Below are positions 22,401 through 35,090 of a stretch of 64,000 nucleotides of DNA, one piece after another. The first letter of the stretch is position 1; each line of letters starts with the position of its first letter. The stretch covers positions 2,790,001 to 2,854,000 of the forward strand of contig CM114273.1 of NCBI GenBank assembly GCA_050084515.1. The letters are read 5' to 3'. The notes under the pieces were generated by a model, which ran no database searches, was not told the DNA's origin, and worked only from the letters and a program-made list of their open reading frames with translations. The position numbers and the translations under genes were made by a program. The stretch comes from Blasia pusilla. Its lineage: Eukaryota; Marchantiophyta; Marchantiopsida; Blasiales.

Positions 22401-25400
22401 TTTTAAGAATTGATAGGAAAGAATCTCAATTTAGACTATTGTCAGTCCCACTAAACTGCCCACCTGCAATAATGTTGATGCTTTAACCATCAAAAAAGGA
22501 TGCTGTGAACCAGCACTGTGTGCTATATGTACAAGAAACTACTGAGGACATGCACAACCGAAGGGAGATACAACCCACAGAATGCATTCAATCTTGAACC
22601 AGTAAATGACAGCCTCTAATCTTGGAACCAGCAACTTATACAATAGCACCGAATTCTACAATTTTAGAACCTCATTTCCTTTGCTATGAAATAAATTTAA
22701 GAGGGCTCCTGTAAAGCACAAACACTAACCCCTACCTTGCCTTTATATGGTGATCCATCATCTGCTACTACATGGGCATTGGTCAAGATGATGCCTGAAG
22801 GATCAATGATGAATCCTGATCCACCTGTTTGTGCAAAGAAAATACCACGGCCACCTGTGGATCAAACAGTCAGGTGATTCAAATCACCAATCACTGACAA
22901 AAGAGTTAATGCACGTGATCCAGTCAGATACTAGACTCAATATTCAATTACAACACTGCAGTAAGACTGTTGAGGGAGGCATTGTTCCACACTAATTAGT
23001 ATTGAGAGGCTACATTTACACAAAATGAAGAGTAATTCTTCCTAGAAAACTCTATGTAACATTGCTCTCTTCTGCTCATCTGCTGGCCCGTATCCTACCT
23101 ATTTCCAAAACGCAGCTTTAAAAATTTCAGAATTAGCAACTACAGAACGACAGCCTCAGAAACTGAACTGCAACAGGACTCGCATGAAATCCCTATCTTA
23201 CCAATAGAAACGGTAATGTTCACCACAGCTGGAGCAGCCTTAGCTGCAGCATCAGCAATGGCATGTCGTGTGAGGTAAGTATCATTGGCTGTGGTGGTTG
23301 AATCCTGAGCAGGACCCTCTCGCAAGGCTTCTGAATGTGCAATACTTATCCTCGATGCCAGAAATCTCTGCAGACCTGACACAAGTACTCCCCTTGCTTT
23401 TGCCTCCCCATCTTGAAATTTTGGTGCTGAAGCTGCATAGATGCTTTAACATTTATCACTTCCTTGAACTCCATCTCCTACTGCAGTTCTCGAAGATAAA
23501 ACGTCCAAACATCTATACAGCTCACAAATATGAACATAGGGTTTTATCCAGAAGTGAATGATGCATGAGTATGAGATTGACAGGAGACCACACCAAGCCA
23601 AGGGTATCAGATACCCAACTACATAAATTCCACAGCAGAAAATTTTGACGTCGACCCAGTATTCCTTGAAGATCCTAAATCCCTCAAATACAATGGTATT
23701 TTACACCTGGCAAATCTTGCATAGATAAAAGGTACGAAAACGTGATCACATTTTGGCTAATCTGCACAAGTGTCTGATAAGTTTACTAGGGTTAACCATG
23801 GACGCATCAGAGCATTGTTCTGATGTGTCAATGACAAATAGTGGAGGGTTGCAGGGTTCTAGGCCTGACAACTATTACACTACTGCTACAAAAGTATCAT
23901 ATTTTGAAAAAGGCAAGAATCATCCCTATGCTTCAATCAGAAAAGGTTTCAGCAATTTAATTTTAATACAGAACGCACCACATGGACGCAAAGAAGACAG
24001 GTAAGCTCGGTCAGATCCACTAGCTTGAGTCAGAGGAAACCACGACCTGCTCAGCTCATCCCTATAATCATTTCCTGCAAAGTTTCGTTACGCAAAACAT
24101 TTTTAACTTCTGTGCAACCGATTGCAGTACTATTCAGGTCCAAGGCAGCTTTGTGACGAAGATAATCTAGTAAGGATCTCAGAAGCACCACAATAAACGG
24201 ATCAAATGCAATCACGGATGCAAGTGGAAGGCGAGAGAGGGTATTTCAACACATACTCTGAGAGCTTTCAGTACCCACAACTCCTGCAGTCACACCCAAA
24301 AGTAGGCCACACACCACCGCAGAGTCCTTAGTCTGTGAGTCGGCGAGGATTTTGTTCCAGATATGTCTTCCTCCTGGATTCGAAAGATTGATCATCTACA
24401 ACGTCCAGTAAGAAACTCATTTAACGAAGGCCAATGCATCCATTTCTAGAAGTACAAAACTGGAAACTCCCGACGGTTTTGGTAAGGTCTTTTTAAACCC
24501 AAACTGGATAAGATCACGTGAGAAGAACAGACAGATTTGACTGCCAAAAGGCTTCTACATCCTCGATAAAAGTCTCAGTGACGTAAGCGAGGAGGAACCT
24601 GTTCCAGACTCGATCCCAATATTGGCTCCAGTGAAGAGGTTAAAAACACAACATCAATTCTGGAAGATTCTAAGCATAGTCAGTGCTAGAGCACCTAGAG
24701 GCCAGCATTCTCGTGCAGTTCTCACTCTCTCTAGCAGCCTACGACTGCCACTACATCATGAGTGCAGTTTCTCTAGTAAGCCCTCCCACAATCAGAAATG
24801 CAGACAATGACCCAAAAGCACATAGGATTCCGCTTGAGGTAAGTCTCTCTGGATGTTTGTGACGATCCAAGGATAAGTGGATCGAGAAGCAGATTATGAG
24901 ACGCACGATTCGAACCCACCCCACGACCCACAAAACACACCCTTAGAAGCGTGAGCTCAGCACAACCTTGGCCGAATTCCGTTTGACAGCGTCCAGTCCA
25001 ACAGAACTTAAACGGTACGGTCTCTCCTTCTCCGCCCATCCCAGTCCCTACCTCGCTCGACAGGCACTCCCTAATGAGTAGTGTCTGGCAGAGAATGACC
25101 CAAAAGCACATTGAATTCCACTTCGAGGCAAGACTCTCTGGAGGTTTGTGACAAAACATGCGTCAGTAGATCCAGCAGCACATTACGAGATATACATCCG
25201 AACCCACCATCCCCCAAAACCCCTTGAGGCGGTAGCTCAGCAAACTCTTGGCAGAATCACGCCACGATTACCCACTCATTTCACAGCGCGCTGTCCAACG
25301 GTAGCACGATCCCCGACCTGGCTATCCACACAGAAGAAGGATTAAGAGAGCACTCACTTCCATCGTCCAGCAGCGATGGATCCCCTGCAGTGCCAGCAAC

Positions 25401-25417
25401 CACCGTCTGCTCGCCAT
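19441..25417 (-). CDS. DEG14: DEG14-type HtrA serine protease
   Basis: Ten coding exons with closed phases: 25417-25358, 24395-24257, 23432-23202, 22854-22736, 22319-22108, 22007-21926, 21756-21614, 20965-20845, 20655-20563, 19557-19441; 438 aa, close to Arabidopsis 'protease Do-like 14' (429 aa). Residues 1-66 hold a basic, weakly hydrophobic start ([11 protein letters not shown]) that could target mitochondria, and a possible membrane segment in exon 2 ([15 protein letters not shown]). The trypsin-like domain (about 125-325) has all three catalytic residues: His171 in LTNAHVV, Asp206 in LADIAVLKV, Ser284 in GNSGGPL. One PDZ domain (about 330-438) includes [16 protein letters not shown]. HtrA enzymes degrade or refold damaged proteins and work as trimers. 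All introns I traced are GT-AG. The start is the first ATG giving a phase-matched exon 1; an ATG opening exon 2 is an alternative. Confidence 0.95.
21160..21451. repeat. Inverted repeat inside intron 7 of the HtrA gene
   Basis: Arms 21160-21246 and 21365-21451 are reverse complements with few mismatches (TCTGAAAGAAGTGA, GTTG-TGATGGGGC, TGGTGCAGGTGTTTGG, TGCATGTAACCCAGTT and their complements) around a loop of about 118 bp. It lies wholly in intron 7 (20966-21613) and would be transcribed as a long hairpin in the pre-mRNA. A foldback MITE is the likely origin. Confidence 0.85.
21511..21556. repeat. Perfect 23-bp direct duplication
   Basis: Two exact, adjacent copies of a 23-bp unit beginning CATACATCACCCAGGAG, in intron 7 of the HtrA gene just before exon 7 on the genomic plus strand. 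Exactness suggests a recent slippage event. Confidence 0.9.
24795..25300. repeat. Diverged roughly 300-bp tandem duplication in intron 1 of the HtrA gene
   Basis: About 24795-25010 and 25091-25300 share the order AATGACCCAAAAGCACAT, CTCTCTGGA-GTTTGTGAC, CGAACCCACC, AAAACCCC/ACACCC, GCTCAGCA, and a closing CGCGCTGTCCAAC/CAGCGTCCAGTCCAAC. The copies are about 70% alike. Both lie in the 24396-25357 intron. Confidence 0.65.
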
Positions 25418-26124
25418 GGCGCCTGCTGCGAGTGAAGGTGGTTCCGCTCACGCACACACCGTCATCAAAGCCTAGGAATCCAGCTCCCCTCTTCGTGGCG
25501 GAGCCATTGGCAGCACATTAGGGATCGGCCACAGACAGAAATCCAGCGCTCTGCAACGGCATCCGCATCAGTCACGCATCTCAGAGACACAGCGCCGAAC
25601 CGGATCCACGAACGACGATCCTTCAAGGCTCACACACCTCCGCTCAAATCCATGGCCGCCTATCTCCGCTTCCATGGCGCCCGCCCGTCCTGCAAACCGA
25701 TTTCTCCTCCTCGACTGTAATCCGACCTCTTCAAGCAATCTCCGCACAAATCATTATCTCTGTCTCTCTCTCTCCAATCCGCGACTCCACGAATTCAGCA
25801 GCTGCAATTGCTCATCTTGCTCTCTCCTCCCTCCTCAATCTCCTCAAGCAATCTCCACACACATCAATCTTTCTCTCTCCACACACATCGTTCTCTCTCT
25901 TCTATGCCCTCCCCTCCGAATTGAGCAGCGGATCGAAATATTATTTCGGATGTTATGATGAGTATATTTCGGATGTTTGCGCATCTCCACCTAAACTTGT
26001 TTAGAAGAACTATAATTTTGTTTTGGTGTAAGAAGTAGTCTATAATAGTTATTCTATTGTTAGATGGAAGACGTACGGCACATTTGCGATTCAAAATCCG
26101 CATCAATATTCATGAGAATTTTAC
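25418..26124. promoter_or_regulatory. 5' flank of the HtrA gene
   Basis: This is the region upstream of the minus-strand start codon. 25650-25920 is rich in CT (in the genomic plus strand) and in TCTCTCTC-type blocks, as in many plant 5' UTRs and core promoters. The plus-strand frame 25674-25958 is a Ser/Leu-rich product of that composition and not a gene. I see no convincing TATA box. Confidence 0.35.
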
Positions 26125-26975
26125 TTGCAAGTAATTGTCACGTCTGGTGATGCACAAATTTTAATCAATTCCAATTTTGGTGGCACAAGTTCTAATTTAC
26201 CCCCCCCCCCTTTTTTTTGTAGTTTATCAGTTAATAATGATGGAGTGCGCTTAATCCGTGCTACAATGCTTCTTATATGGGACGGAGCTCCTATGGCTCA
26301 TCGTCACGCATGTGAGGCTGAAAATCGAGCTTTACAAGATATTGTGGGAGTTATTTTTTATGATCTACGACATTTACCATGTGGTGGAAAGCTTATGGTA
26401 TTCATTGGTGATTTTTGTCAAATGTTGCATGTTGTTCGTCATGGGGATCGGCTGCAAATCATCCAAGCCACTTTAAAGAGGTGATCTCTTTGGTCTAATG
26501 TAAAGATCATGAAGTTGATAAAAAACTTGCAAGTTCAAAGGTTGGAAGGTCATTTGCGTAGTAAACAACAAGCTTTTGCTGATTAGATATTAGAAGTGAG
26601 AGAGGGTCGTGTACCTTTGCATCCTCATTTGGGAGAAGACTTTATACGATTTGAAATTGTTACTACATATAATAAGATATGTGATCTTATTGATTTGATG
26701 TATGGCAATTTTCCATACGAATTCAATGACATTGATTTTTTGAGAGATACGAAAATTTTGACTATGAGAAATAAAGATGTTCATGACATAAATGCAAGCG
26801 TAATGTCGAGGTTTCCAAGAGAGGTAATCCCATTAACCTTTATAAAAGAGCTATTCTTTGGGAAGTTTGGATATTAATATTGTCTTTTCTCACAAACTCA
26901 TTATATTTTGTGTACAGGAGCAAGTTTACCTTAGAGTCGGCTCTATTCTAAACGAGGGGATGACTCATAAATAAA
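26125..26975 (+). pseudogene. Helitron PIF1-like helicase relic
   Basis: Plus-strand fragments of the SF1 helicase that forms the C-terminal half of Helitron transposases. Motif II reads LLIWDGAPMAHRHA where the family has DEAP, so the catalytic Glu codon (26284-26286) is Gly. Motif III reads FIGDFCQML instead of GGDFRQ. Then come TLKR, a stop near 26482, LRSKQQAFAD, a TAG near 26585, the block VREGRVPLHPHLGEDFI, NKDVHDINASV and finally EQVYLRVGSILNEG to about 26960. Several stops and lost motif residues make it non-functional. It points away from the Rep relic that follows at 27061-29447, so the two are not a co-linear Helitron. Confidence 0.8.
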
Positions 26976-27060
26976 CATGTGTTTGAACACATGTTTACCT
27001 TCTGGACTTCCTCCGCATCGATTTTGTTTTACTCTTTTTATTTGCAAAATATCTCCAAGA

Positions 27061-29447
27061 GGGTCAACATCATTGAAGTAGAATAATTGTTGTTCCGGAA
27101 GATGGATTGCTAGTCATACGACACTTGGAAGTTCAACATATAGACTAAACTTAAAGTAACGCCAACTTGCCTCCAAAGAAGCTATATTTGATTAAAGACA
27201 ATGATATGAAGTTGAGAAATAAAATATAATGCATCAGAGAAGTCAATCCACAAAATCATACCTCGCATCAAGATATGGGTCAATAACTTCGATTACATTG
27301 GATGTATCCATATCCTTTAACAACTTAAATGACACAACATTAGATCCCTTATAAATATATTTTTATAAGAACTTGATGGTAGAAACACTACTTCTAATCT
27401 CCAAATTAACATGACAATCGAAGAGGATGCATAACATTGGATTGGAAGGCACAACCCAACGATTATCCAATGAATGTTTGCTCTTAATTATCGCCCTTCC
27501 ATTCTCCAATCTACAAAAACACAAATAATCGTAATGAATCATGAATGAATGTATTAGAAGGAATCATGAATACATATGCCTTAAAAATAAAAGGATCCTT
27601 ACCTATGATATATTGGATAACCATCTTCTATTTCAGTAGTGTTGGCCGCAAAAGCCTTAAGATAGCCTTTTGTACATTTTTTTGTTTGCTTATCCATACA
27701 TGGTACATTTGGATTTAATGGTCCACATGGCTCATGAACCATGCGATTAACAACAGTAGAATATAACCTTGGATGGGTAGATTGATAAGGGATTTTGGCT
27801 GAAATGATACGATCATAATCAACTGTGGCATGTGGTTTATCCTCATGACTTAAAATAATAAGGACTTTCACATGCGGAAATCCTCTTTTTTAGAATTCCA
27901 CCACATGGATGCATCCTACAACTCGGCCCAATACATGCTTCTTGATGATAAGTTGTAACAACTCCTTTTTTTTCTTCTAAAAACCCCGCATGACCAAATA
28001 TGGTCGGTCTATGGTTGATTGGCCAAGTAATAAGGCTGATGTAATCTCCTCCGACTTTGGATTGCATGTCATGGTCAAGAAGTAGTCAAGCTTCCCTAAA
28101 TGTCATACAATTGTCATTGCATCCTGATACAATTGATGCATATGAGGTGGCCCTCCAGTAAAAGAAGAAGGTAATATAATGCGTTTCCCAAGCCTTCCGC
28201 TATCACCATCTTGTCAATGCATTGCATCCTTTACACCTTGATATAATTCAACCCTCGACTCCTTCTGATTTAGCTGCATCCATGATAATCGTAGAGTTCA
28301 ATCATATATTCTTGAGTAAGTCGACAAAGTTGCAATAAGTGATTGTCATCTCCTCCTCCAACCCGCGTTTGAAGTAAAAAACATGCAAATTTCAAGGACG
28401 TATTACATTTTATTCTTCTTTCCTCAACAATGTCACCATCAACATCCATGCAATCATCTGAAGGTTCAAGATGTCCCTCCTCCCCAGGAATAATGTGGCC
28501 CAATCGTTGGGATTTTCTACAGCCTTTGATTCATCCAAAGGATATTCTAGGATGTCAACGTGCTTCACCATAGATAAATAATTAAACAAAATGTAAGAGA
28601 ATATATGCCTCGTTGAGGTCCGATATACGTTTAACTCCTCCTTCATGTAGTTTTACAATTATATCATGATGCTCAATATGTTCACTTCCATCACCCGGCA
28701 TAATAGTAGCAACCTCAAAAGTAGTTGGTAAGTTATAATGCTTTGTATCGAGACCTCTCGTACTTGCTTTGAGGATGATCAGTGTATTAAGATCACTTGC
28801 TTCATTAAGCATATGACAAAAGATCTTCATATATGGATTGCATTTATGTAACATGTCTTGGAGACCTTTCAAAATATCCATATTAAGATCAGAAGATGTA
28901 GATATAACTCTATCACAATTTTCCAATTATTTGCAGTATCATGGATGTATAATTGAGCAAATTGGGGATGCCCCCCTATATCAAGATGTAAAGGTCCAAT
29001 GGAATGATAGATCCGACCTTGGACCCTGAAGTGTCCAGTGCCACCAATTTTTTTGTTTACATGCACCCTAGTAGATGCAAGTTGAAGTGCCAAATTATAA
29101 GCTCGAGCATGTGTAAGAAAATGAACGCTTCTAGAACCAACACCCGAAATCAAGGATTTCAGAAATGGAGGAGATGATCTCAAGAGAGGTAAATGTATTC
29201 TCCCATGGCCACAACACATGCCATATGATGATTCACCAAACTTAGTACCTTTGACTAATTCACATTTCCAATGCGAAGCTCGGCATGAGGTGCATATCTC
29301 TATCACAGAGCCTAACGTGTGACGACCGCTGGTACAATTCAAACTCTTTTGTAATTGCAACTTCCGAATATTATTTTCTTGGAAATTTGGCATCCTTGCA
29401 AGATTGAGTAATGTATTTAATCTTATAACTCTATTAACAGTAGACAA
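27061..29447 (-). pseudogene. Helitron Rep / N-terminal domain relic, copy 1
   Basis: Read on the minus strand, 5' to 3': N-terminal pieces at 29447-28869 (FRVQGRIYHSIGPLHLD) and 28926-28270; the HUH nickase region near 27875 reading RGFPHVKVLIILSHEDKP; 27870-27599 with PCGPLNPNVPCMD and EDGYPIYHR; then 27520-27250 with LDNRWVVPSNP, LFDCHVNLEI and KFL-stop-KYIYKG; then 27180-27061 with SWRYFKFSL and LAIHLPEQQLFYFND. Rep cuts and joins single-stranded DNA in rolling-circle transposition. The HUH second His is Lys (27866-27868), and a Tyr-motif position is a stop (27363-27365). It is dead. Confidence 0.8.
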
Positions 29448-31020
29448 TGGACAAATTCTAGAAGCATTTGGTATAGTGGCTTGTTATGGAGATAACACAA
29501 CTACATTAGCAGATATGGCATCTACTCTTGACCTTGATTCATCCTCGAGAAGGGCAAGAGTCAACGAATTTTTGACAACTTCATCTTGAATTGGAATAGC
29601 AAGAGTGGTCGAAAAATTTTCGACAACTTCATCTTGAACTCGAAATAGGAAGAGTGAGAGGTAACTCAACTTGCGGTGGCCCAATCATGGATGTATTCTA
29701 GATAACTTCATGGAATGCATTGTCTACTAAATCGAGTCTTGACGATATATAATTGTACTCCGTCGATTGTTTGCTCGCTTCTTGATTTTCTCCTATATTA
29801 TTCCAAACTCATTGGAAGGCCTGAGAAAATATATCAAAATATTAATAAGAATAAATACAAATCAAATATAAAAAGTTAGATATAGACTCTCAGGCTGAAC
29901 TTGACCATGAAGCCCTTTCCCTCTTTTTCTTTACTCTCGTTAGTAATTCCTCTTTTTTCTTTGAGAGCTTCCATTCTATCAGTGCGAAGAGTACGTTTTT
30001 TCGTTTTGCTTCGCCACGTAGAATCTACCGAAAGTCAAGTATATCGACAAGATTCAATAGGATTGAAAGTCTAGAACAACATATGAATGTTAAAATCTTA
30101 TGAAATTAAATGAAAAGTTGCGATTTTGTAAAGTGGGAAATTGGACATGCTAAATGAGCGTCAATATTGTAGACTTACGTTGGATATGTTTCGGGTCAGA
30201 ATTCATCTTCAACGTGTGTTTGTTGTGTTAAGATTTCCTTGTGACGTGCACGCCTTTTTTGTTGTGGGTTCGCACACATCAATTTTTGAAAGTCACGAAA
30301 ATCCATAGGATTTGATTGAGTAGGAAGTGTGTGCAATAATTGGGTTTATTGCATGAGAAAAATATATTCTCGAGAAAATGGTATGTAAAGGCATTATCGT
30401 TGAAATGGAAATAAGGTGCTTACTTCCCTACCATAAACAAAGGTGCTTACATTGGAGAGGTGTTCTTCAATACTTCAATATGTTTTCCCAAACTTTGTTG
30501 CGAAATTGGCATATTTGTAGTAACACCAAGTGGTCGACTCTCCATGTTTAGAGATGATCCGCCAACAGTCACCATCTACTTGACACGCCACGAAATTATT
30601 AATTAAACTTGAGAATTGAAATAAAGTGACAAAAAGAATAAAGAATGAAAAGAGAAGAAAAGAAAACAGGAGAGAAGAGGAGGGAAATTCATAGGGGCAA
30701 TTTTTCATTTCCAATTTATTTTCTGAAAAAATATATTTTAAATGGAAAAAAAATAGGCAGAAAATGAAATTTCTAAAAGAGAAAGAGGGAAAGAAAAGAA
30801 TTTAGGAAAGAAGAGTAAAGGGGAAATTTTAAATTTTATTTTCTCTAAAAAATATAAGGGAAAAAATAGGGATAAATTTTAAGTGGGAAGAGGGAAAATC
30901 CTTTAAAAAAAGTATGTGGGAAAAAATCAGAAAAAAATTTGATGGGAAGAGGGGGAATAAACTGGGGGAAAAGTAAAAAAGGAAGAAAATGCCTTTTTTT
31001 TAAAAAAATTGTAAGGAAAT
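29448..31020. other. AT-rich and purine-rich tract
   Basis: No gene is supported. 30590-31020 is a long run of GGGAAA/AGAGGG-type purine-rich, low-complexity sequence. The hydrophobic minus-strand frames there (30475-30714, 30845-31051) are composition artefacts. Confidence 0.6.
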
Positions 31021-32127
31021 TAATAAAACAGCCAGGTTCGATAGCCCACACTTGGCCCTAACCTAGTCCTCCTAACCCTAGACCCAAACCTCATCTCCGA
31101 ACCCTTATGGCACCTGTCGTGCGCATACATATTGCTACTCAACATACATCGCTGGTCACATCTACACCACACAACACCCATCTTCCCCATCCACGGGTAG
31201 ATCCACACATGTACAGAAATCAACTCATACATATACATGGATATCACACAACAAAAATAAAGAGTAGTTAAAACGACACACCCGGCCTAAAACTTCACTC
31301 CTCAATCTACATCGGCATATCGAGCCTAGTCCACCCTGTGCTATCAAGGAATTCAGACCCTAGCACCCTAGTCCTATCTCACACACATACAAGAGAGGTG
31401 CTCCAACGGCCCAACATGAGAAAGATGGCTTAGGAAAGCCATCTTTCTCTCTAATATAGGGTTGGGAAGAGCCAGAAGGCTCTTCACCTAAAAATGGTTA
31501 TCGATACCCTTGGTAACATGCGCTTACAGGTTACCAGGCACGGATGACCTGGTCAACAAGTCACCCTACTGTGAAAGACCTCAACAAGAAAGTTGTCATA
31601 AACGACGGTCTTGACACAATGGACCTATCCTCAACCTCATTCGATACCGTCGGACAAAGTTATACTCAAGATAGTCTGCTTGCTCCTACGCCCTATCCAC
31701 GATAGATCTTGTCTTATCGGTTACTCAGATGTGACACACCTCCTTTTAATGGTAGGGTCAGATAACCACTCTACCATCTTACAACCAGGAAAAATAGGCC
31801 GTTAGATAGTTAATCGGATGGCTCACGGTCTGAGCGACCAAGTTGTGATCACCTTCCCCCTACCCCATCATCCCAACCCTCTCCCTCACTTCCACGCTCA
31901 TTCCCCTCTCTTTTCGCGCAGCCCTGGCGCCTCCATCCCCCCCTCCCGGTTTGTGCAATTCGATCTCCTCGTGAGCGCGTCCTTCTTCCGGCTTGTGCGC
32001 GCTCCAACAAAAGGATCATCACAATGCTCAATCAACTCCTAGCGCATTGTCACCGTTCGAGACTCGATCTCCACTCATGTTTTTACATTGTTGGTCAATT
32101 CTGGCTGAGCAATTTTGTGTCGCCTCT
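31021..32127. other. Unassigned region
   Basis: No gene is supported. A small palindrome (AAAGATGGCTTAGGAAAGCCATCTTTC, 31421-31447) and GAAGAGCC-AGAAGGCTCTTC at 31467-31486 are visible. Confidence 0.4.
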
Positions 32128-32530
32128 TTCTCTTGTAGTTCCTCTCTTGGGTGTTATTGACGGTCATTTTTGGCTTAGCCCTTCAACTCTTGGGGTTTGG
32201 TGACGTCTCTTTCCCTAGCAATTCTGCTCTCGGGTGTTATTGACGGCCGGGCTCTTTCCCTGGCAGTTTGGCTCTCGTGGTTTTGTACAGTTTGGGTCTC
32301 GGGGGTTTTTTTGACACTCCAGCTGCGGATCCCTAGCAGTTCGGCTATTGAGTAACTTTTGACAGCCCGAATCTTGTTTGATAGTGTTTACATTTGGCAT
32401 AGCAGATCGAGTCTCGGCAATTTTTTGACAATCAGGCTTTGGATCCCTATCAATTTGCCTACTGAGTAACTTTTTATAGTCAGGCTTTTGTTTGATAGTA
32501 TAGACTTTTAGCGTAGCATCTCGGCTCTTG
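32128..32530. repeat. Degenerate tandem repeats
   Basis: Two related series. CTCTTGGGTGTTATTGACGG recurs at about 32150 and 32230. A roughly 122-bp unit with GGATCCCTA-CA-TT, TGAGTAACTTTT, TTTGTTTGATAGT and GCGTAGCA recurs at about 32329 and 32443. They could be the remains of a long terminal repeat or leader of a retroelement, but I see no supporting gag or pol. Confidence 0.6.
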
Positions 32531-32991
32531 GATATTTTCGATTTTCTTGATCATTTTGCTAAGGATCTCTGGGATCAAGCCATTTTCTCTCAGTTTTGTC
32601 GATGGTTTCTCTGGAGATTCACTTGTGCTATTGTGCATGCACACCGGGGACATGAAGGGGCAGAATTAGTGCAGTTATTATTCAAGCTAAGGACTAACAG
32701 ATAAGAGTGTCCAATTGAGTTGAAAGTACTCAAGGTGAGTACTGAGAGAAGGGCAGGAAGAGACATTCACATTTTCTCAAAACTCTCCAAGTTGATTACA
32801 TTTCAAAGTAAGCATTACATGACTATCCAAGCTACTCTACTCCTGATCGGAAAACTCACCCTGTCCTAGATCTCATGGATCTGAATATTCACTACAACTT
32901 CTTTCCCCTTCTGCCCTTTCTTTGGAGATTTCCCAGTGCACTCTGGATCATCCCTACCTGTGGTAGATACACCCGGAGTTACCGGGGACCT

Positions 32992-33492
32992 TCACTCTGA
33001 TGGTGACCTTTGCCAATCCCGGTTTGGGTGAAGGGTCTTCCTCTGCTTCTTAGCAGAGGCTCCCTCCTCAGTATGTCCCCTTTCTATGTTGGGCCTCCTA
33101 ATGCAATAGGGAGGAGTCCCTCCCTCCTCTACAATGTCTATTCCCTCTCCTTCAACTAGACTCGGATTGTACCCTTTGTCTGATTCTGCAGGATGGCCTC
33201 CAAGGGGCATGGAGTCTTTTATTGCATACTCAAAGCCAAGAGCATGCACGGGGGTGAGTGGCTCTCCCCAAGCAAGACCATCACGATGCATCTTCTTCCA
33301 TTTGCTCAAGCGCATACAGCCCTCTTGAGATATTGGAGACCATTTTGTACTCTCCAGTGATTGGAGATCCTGTGACTTTACACCGTAACATTTTTTTGAG
33401 ATCATCACCTTGGACACACTCTTTCCCTTCCCTTTTGTTGACTTTTTTCTTGTGATTCTTGTTGCCATCTCTAGGTAGTTTTGATTCTGCAC
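32992..33492 (-). CDS. Hypothetical lysine-rich open frame
   Basis: A 166-codon minus-strand frame with a basic start (RITRKKSTKGKGKSVSK) and an unremarkable, Gly/Glu-containing C-terminal half. No domain that I recognise. A second minus frame (33281-33787) overlaps it in another phase, and neither has clear splice support. It sits in repeat-rich DNA and is more likely part of a decayed element than a host gene. Confidence 0.2.
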   Translation of the reverse strand: MQNQNYLEMATRITRKKSTKGKGKSVSKVMISKKCYGVKSQDLQSLESTKWSPISQEGCMRLSKWKKMHRDGLAWGEPLTPVHALGFEYAIKDSMPLGGHPAESDKGYNPSLVEGEGIDIVEEGGTPPYCIRRPNIERGHTEEGASAKKQRKTLHPNRDWQRSPSE

Positions 33493-34244
33493 CTTCGTTG
33501 TTTTGGATGTTGCAGATGTCAGAAGACACTCGGGACGTGAGTCGCTTTGGAGGTGCTAGAGCAAACCTCGAATGTGGAGCAGCTCTCAAAGTGCAGTTGA
33601 AGTTGGTGCAGATCTCGAGGAGGGTCAGGGACGTCAAGATCTCAGGAGATGTTGGAGCTGATCTTGAGATCACATTCAAGGGCCGCTTAATCGGGGCAGA
33701 CTGAGCGTGAATCGAACGCCTCTCTTCGGCAGTACCTGTCAAATAGGATGTCCGGAAGCCCAGCTTCTGGTTAGTTATTGTGTTCATTCACAGGTACATA
33801 GAGCTAAGTATTTTAGTACATAGACCTCAAAGTATTTTAGACTTAAGTATAGCATAGACATTTTTTCATCTATCAAGCAATAAATGAAGTTAAGCATGTT
33901 TGAATGACTCAGTAGAGCCTGGTGAGTGAATGAGCTCACTTTACCTCAGTAGCCGATGAGAGCAAAATGGGAAGTGTGTAATTTGTTAGAGAATAAATAA
34001 GGTGCAAGTCGTGAAACACTGTAAGTTTGAATTCACAACCCTCGCACTCACAACTTCTCGAGAAATGAGAAGCCAATCTCATCGTACAACGCCGGTCGGA
34101 AGCATCAAAATTGTCAAGGACAAAAGGACAGAAAAATGAAACGAAAAAAACTCATAAGAGAGGTTATTGCAGCCAAAAATGAAACCCTAAGTCTATAGCG
34201 CATGTCTATATGTTTGCGCAACGAGAAGGGACTCTCCCATAATA

Positions 34245-35090
34245 ATATAGATTGTAGTTTACCATTTTGCTTGGGATGGGATGCCAATGGATGTTTGTTG
34301 TTTTCCATTTTAACTAATTTTGTTTGGGATGGGGTGCCAATGGATGTTTGTTGTTTGCCATTGTAGTTCACTATTTTGTTTGGAATGGGGTGTGAATGGA
34401 TGTTTGTTGTTTTCCATTTTAGTTTACCATTTTGTTTGGGATGGGGTGTCATCAAGGTTAGTTTGTTGTTGTTTTCCATTGTAGCTTATCATTTTCTTTG
34501 GGAGGGGGTGTCGATCAATGTTTGCTTCAGTATTTTACTTGGGATGGGTTTTCAATGAATGTTTGTTGTTTTCCATTGTAGTTTACCATTTGTTTGGGAT
34601 GGAGTCTCAATCAAGGTTTGCTTGCTTGACATTGTAGTTTACCATTTGTTTGGGATGGGTTGTCCATCAAGATTTGTTTGTTCGACATTGTAGCTTACCA
34701 TTTTGTTCACCATTGTAGTTTACCATTTTGTTTGGGATGGGATGTCAATCAATGTTTGTTATCCATTATAGTTCATTATTTTTTTCAGGATGGGATGTTG
34801 ATCAGTATTTGTTTGTTCTCTACTGTAGTTTACCATTTTGTTCGGGATGGTGTGTCGAATAGTGTTTAATTGTTCTCCATTGTATTTCATCATTTTTGTT
34901 TGGAATTGGATATCAATCTAAGTTTTTTCTTTCTCCATTCTAGCTGGCCACTTCGTTTGGAATTGAGATATCAATGAACGCTTGTTTTCCATTGTAGTTT
35001 GCCCGTGTTTGGGATGGGGGTCAATCAAAGTTTGTTTGTCCTCCATTCTAGCTTGCTACTCTATTTGGGATTAGGGATGTCCATTAAAGT
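34245..35090. repeat. Minisatellite, unit about 60 bp, roughly 13-14 copies
   Basis: The unit reads approximately TAGTTTACCATTTTGTTTGGGATGGGG followed by TGTCAATCAATGTTTGTTTG and TTTTCCATTG. Copies vary in length (about 55-70 bp) and identity and become more diverged toward 35090. Frames across it (for example 34376-34558, 34114-34479) are repeat artefacts. Confidence 0.9.

Noticed and set aside
25674-25958. 94-codon plus-strand frame upstream of the HtrA gene
   Set aside because: Ser/Leu-rich product of CT-rich 5' flank, with no domain and no phase-matched exon.
30475-31051. Hydrophobic minus-strand frames resembling membrane proteins
   Set aside because: They arise from a purine-rich low-complexity tract and lack a coherent gene structure.
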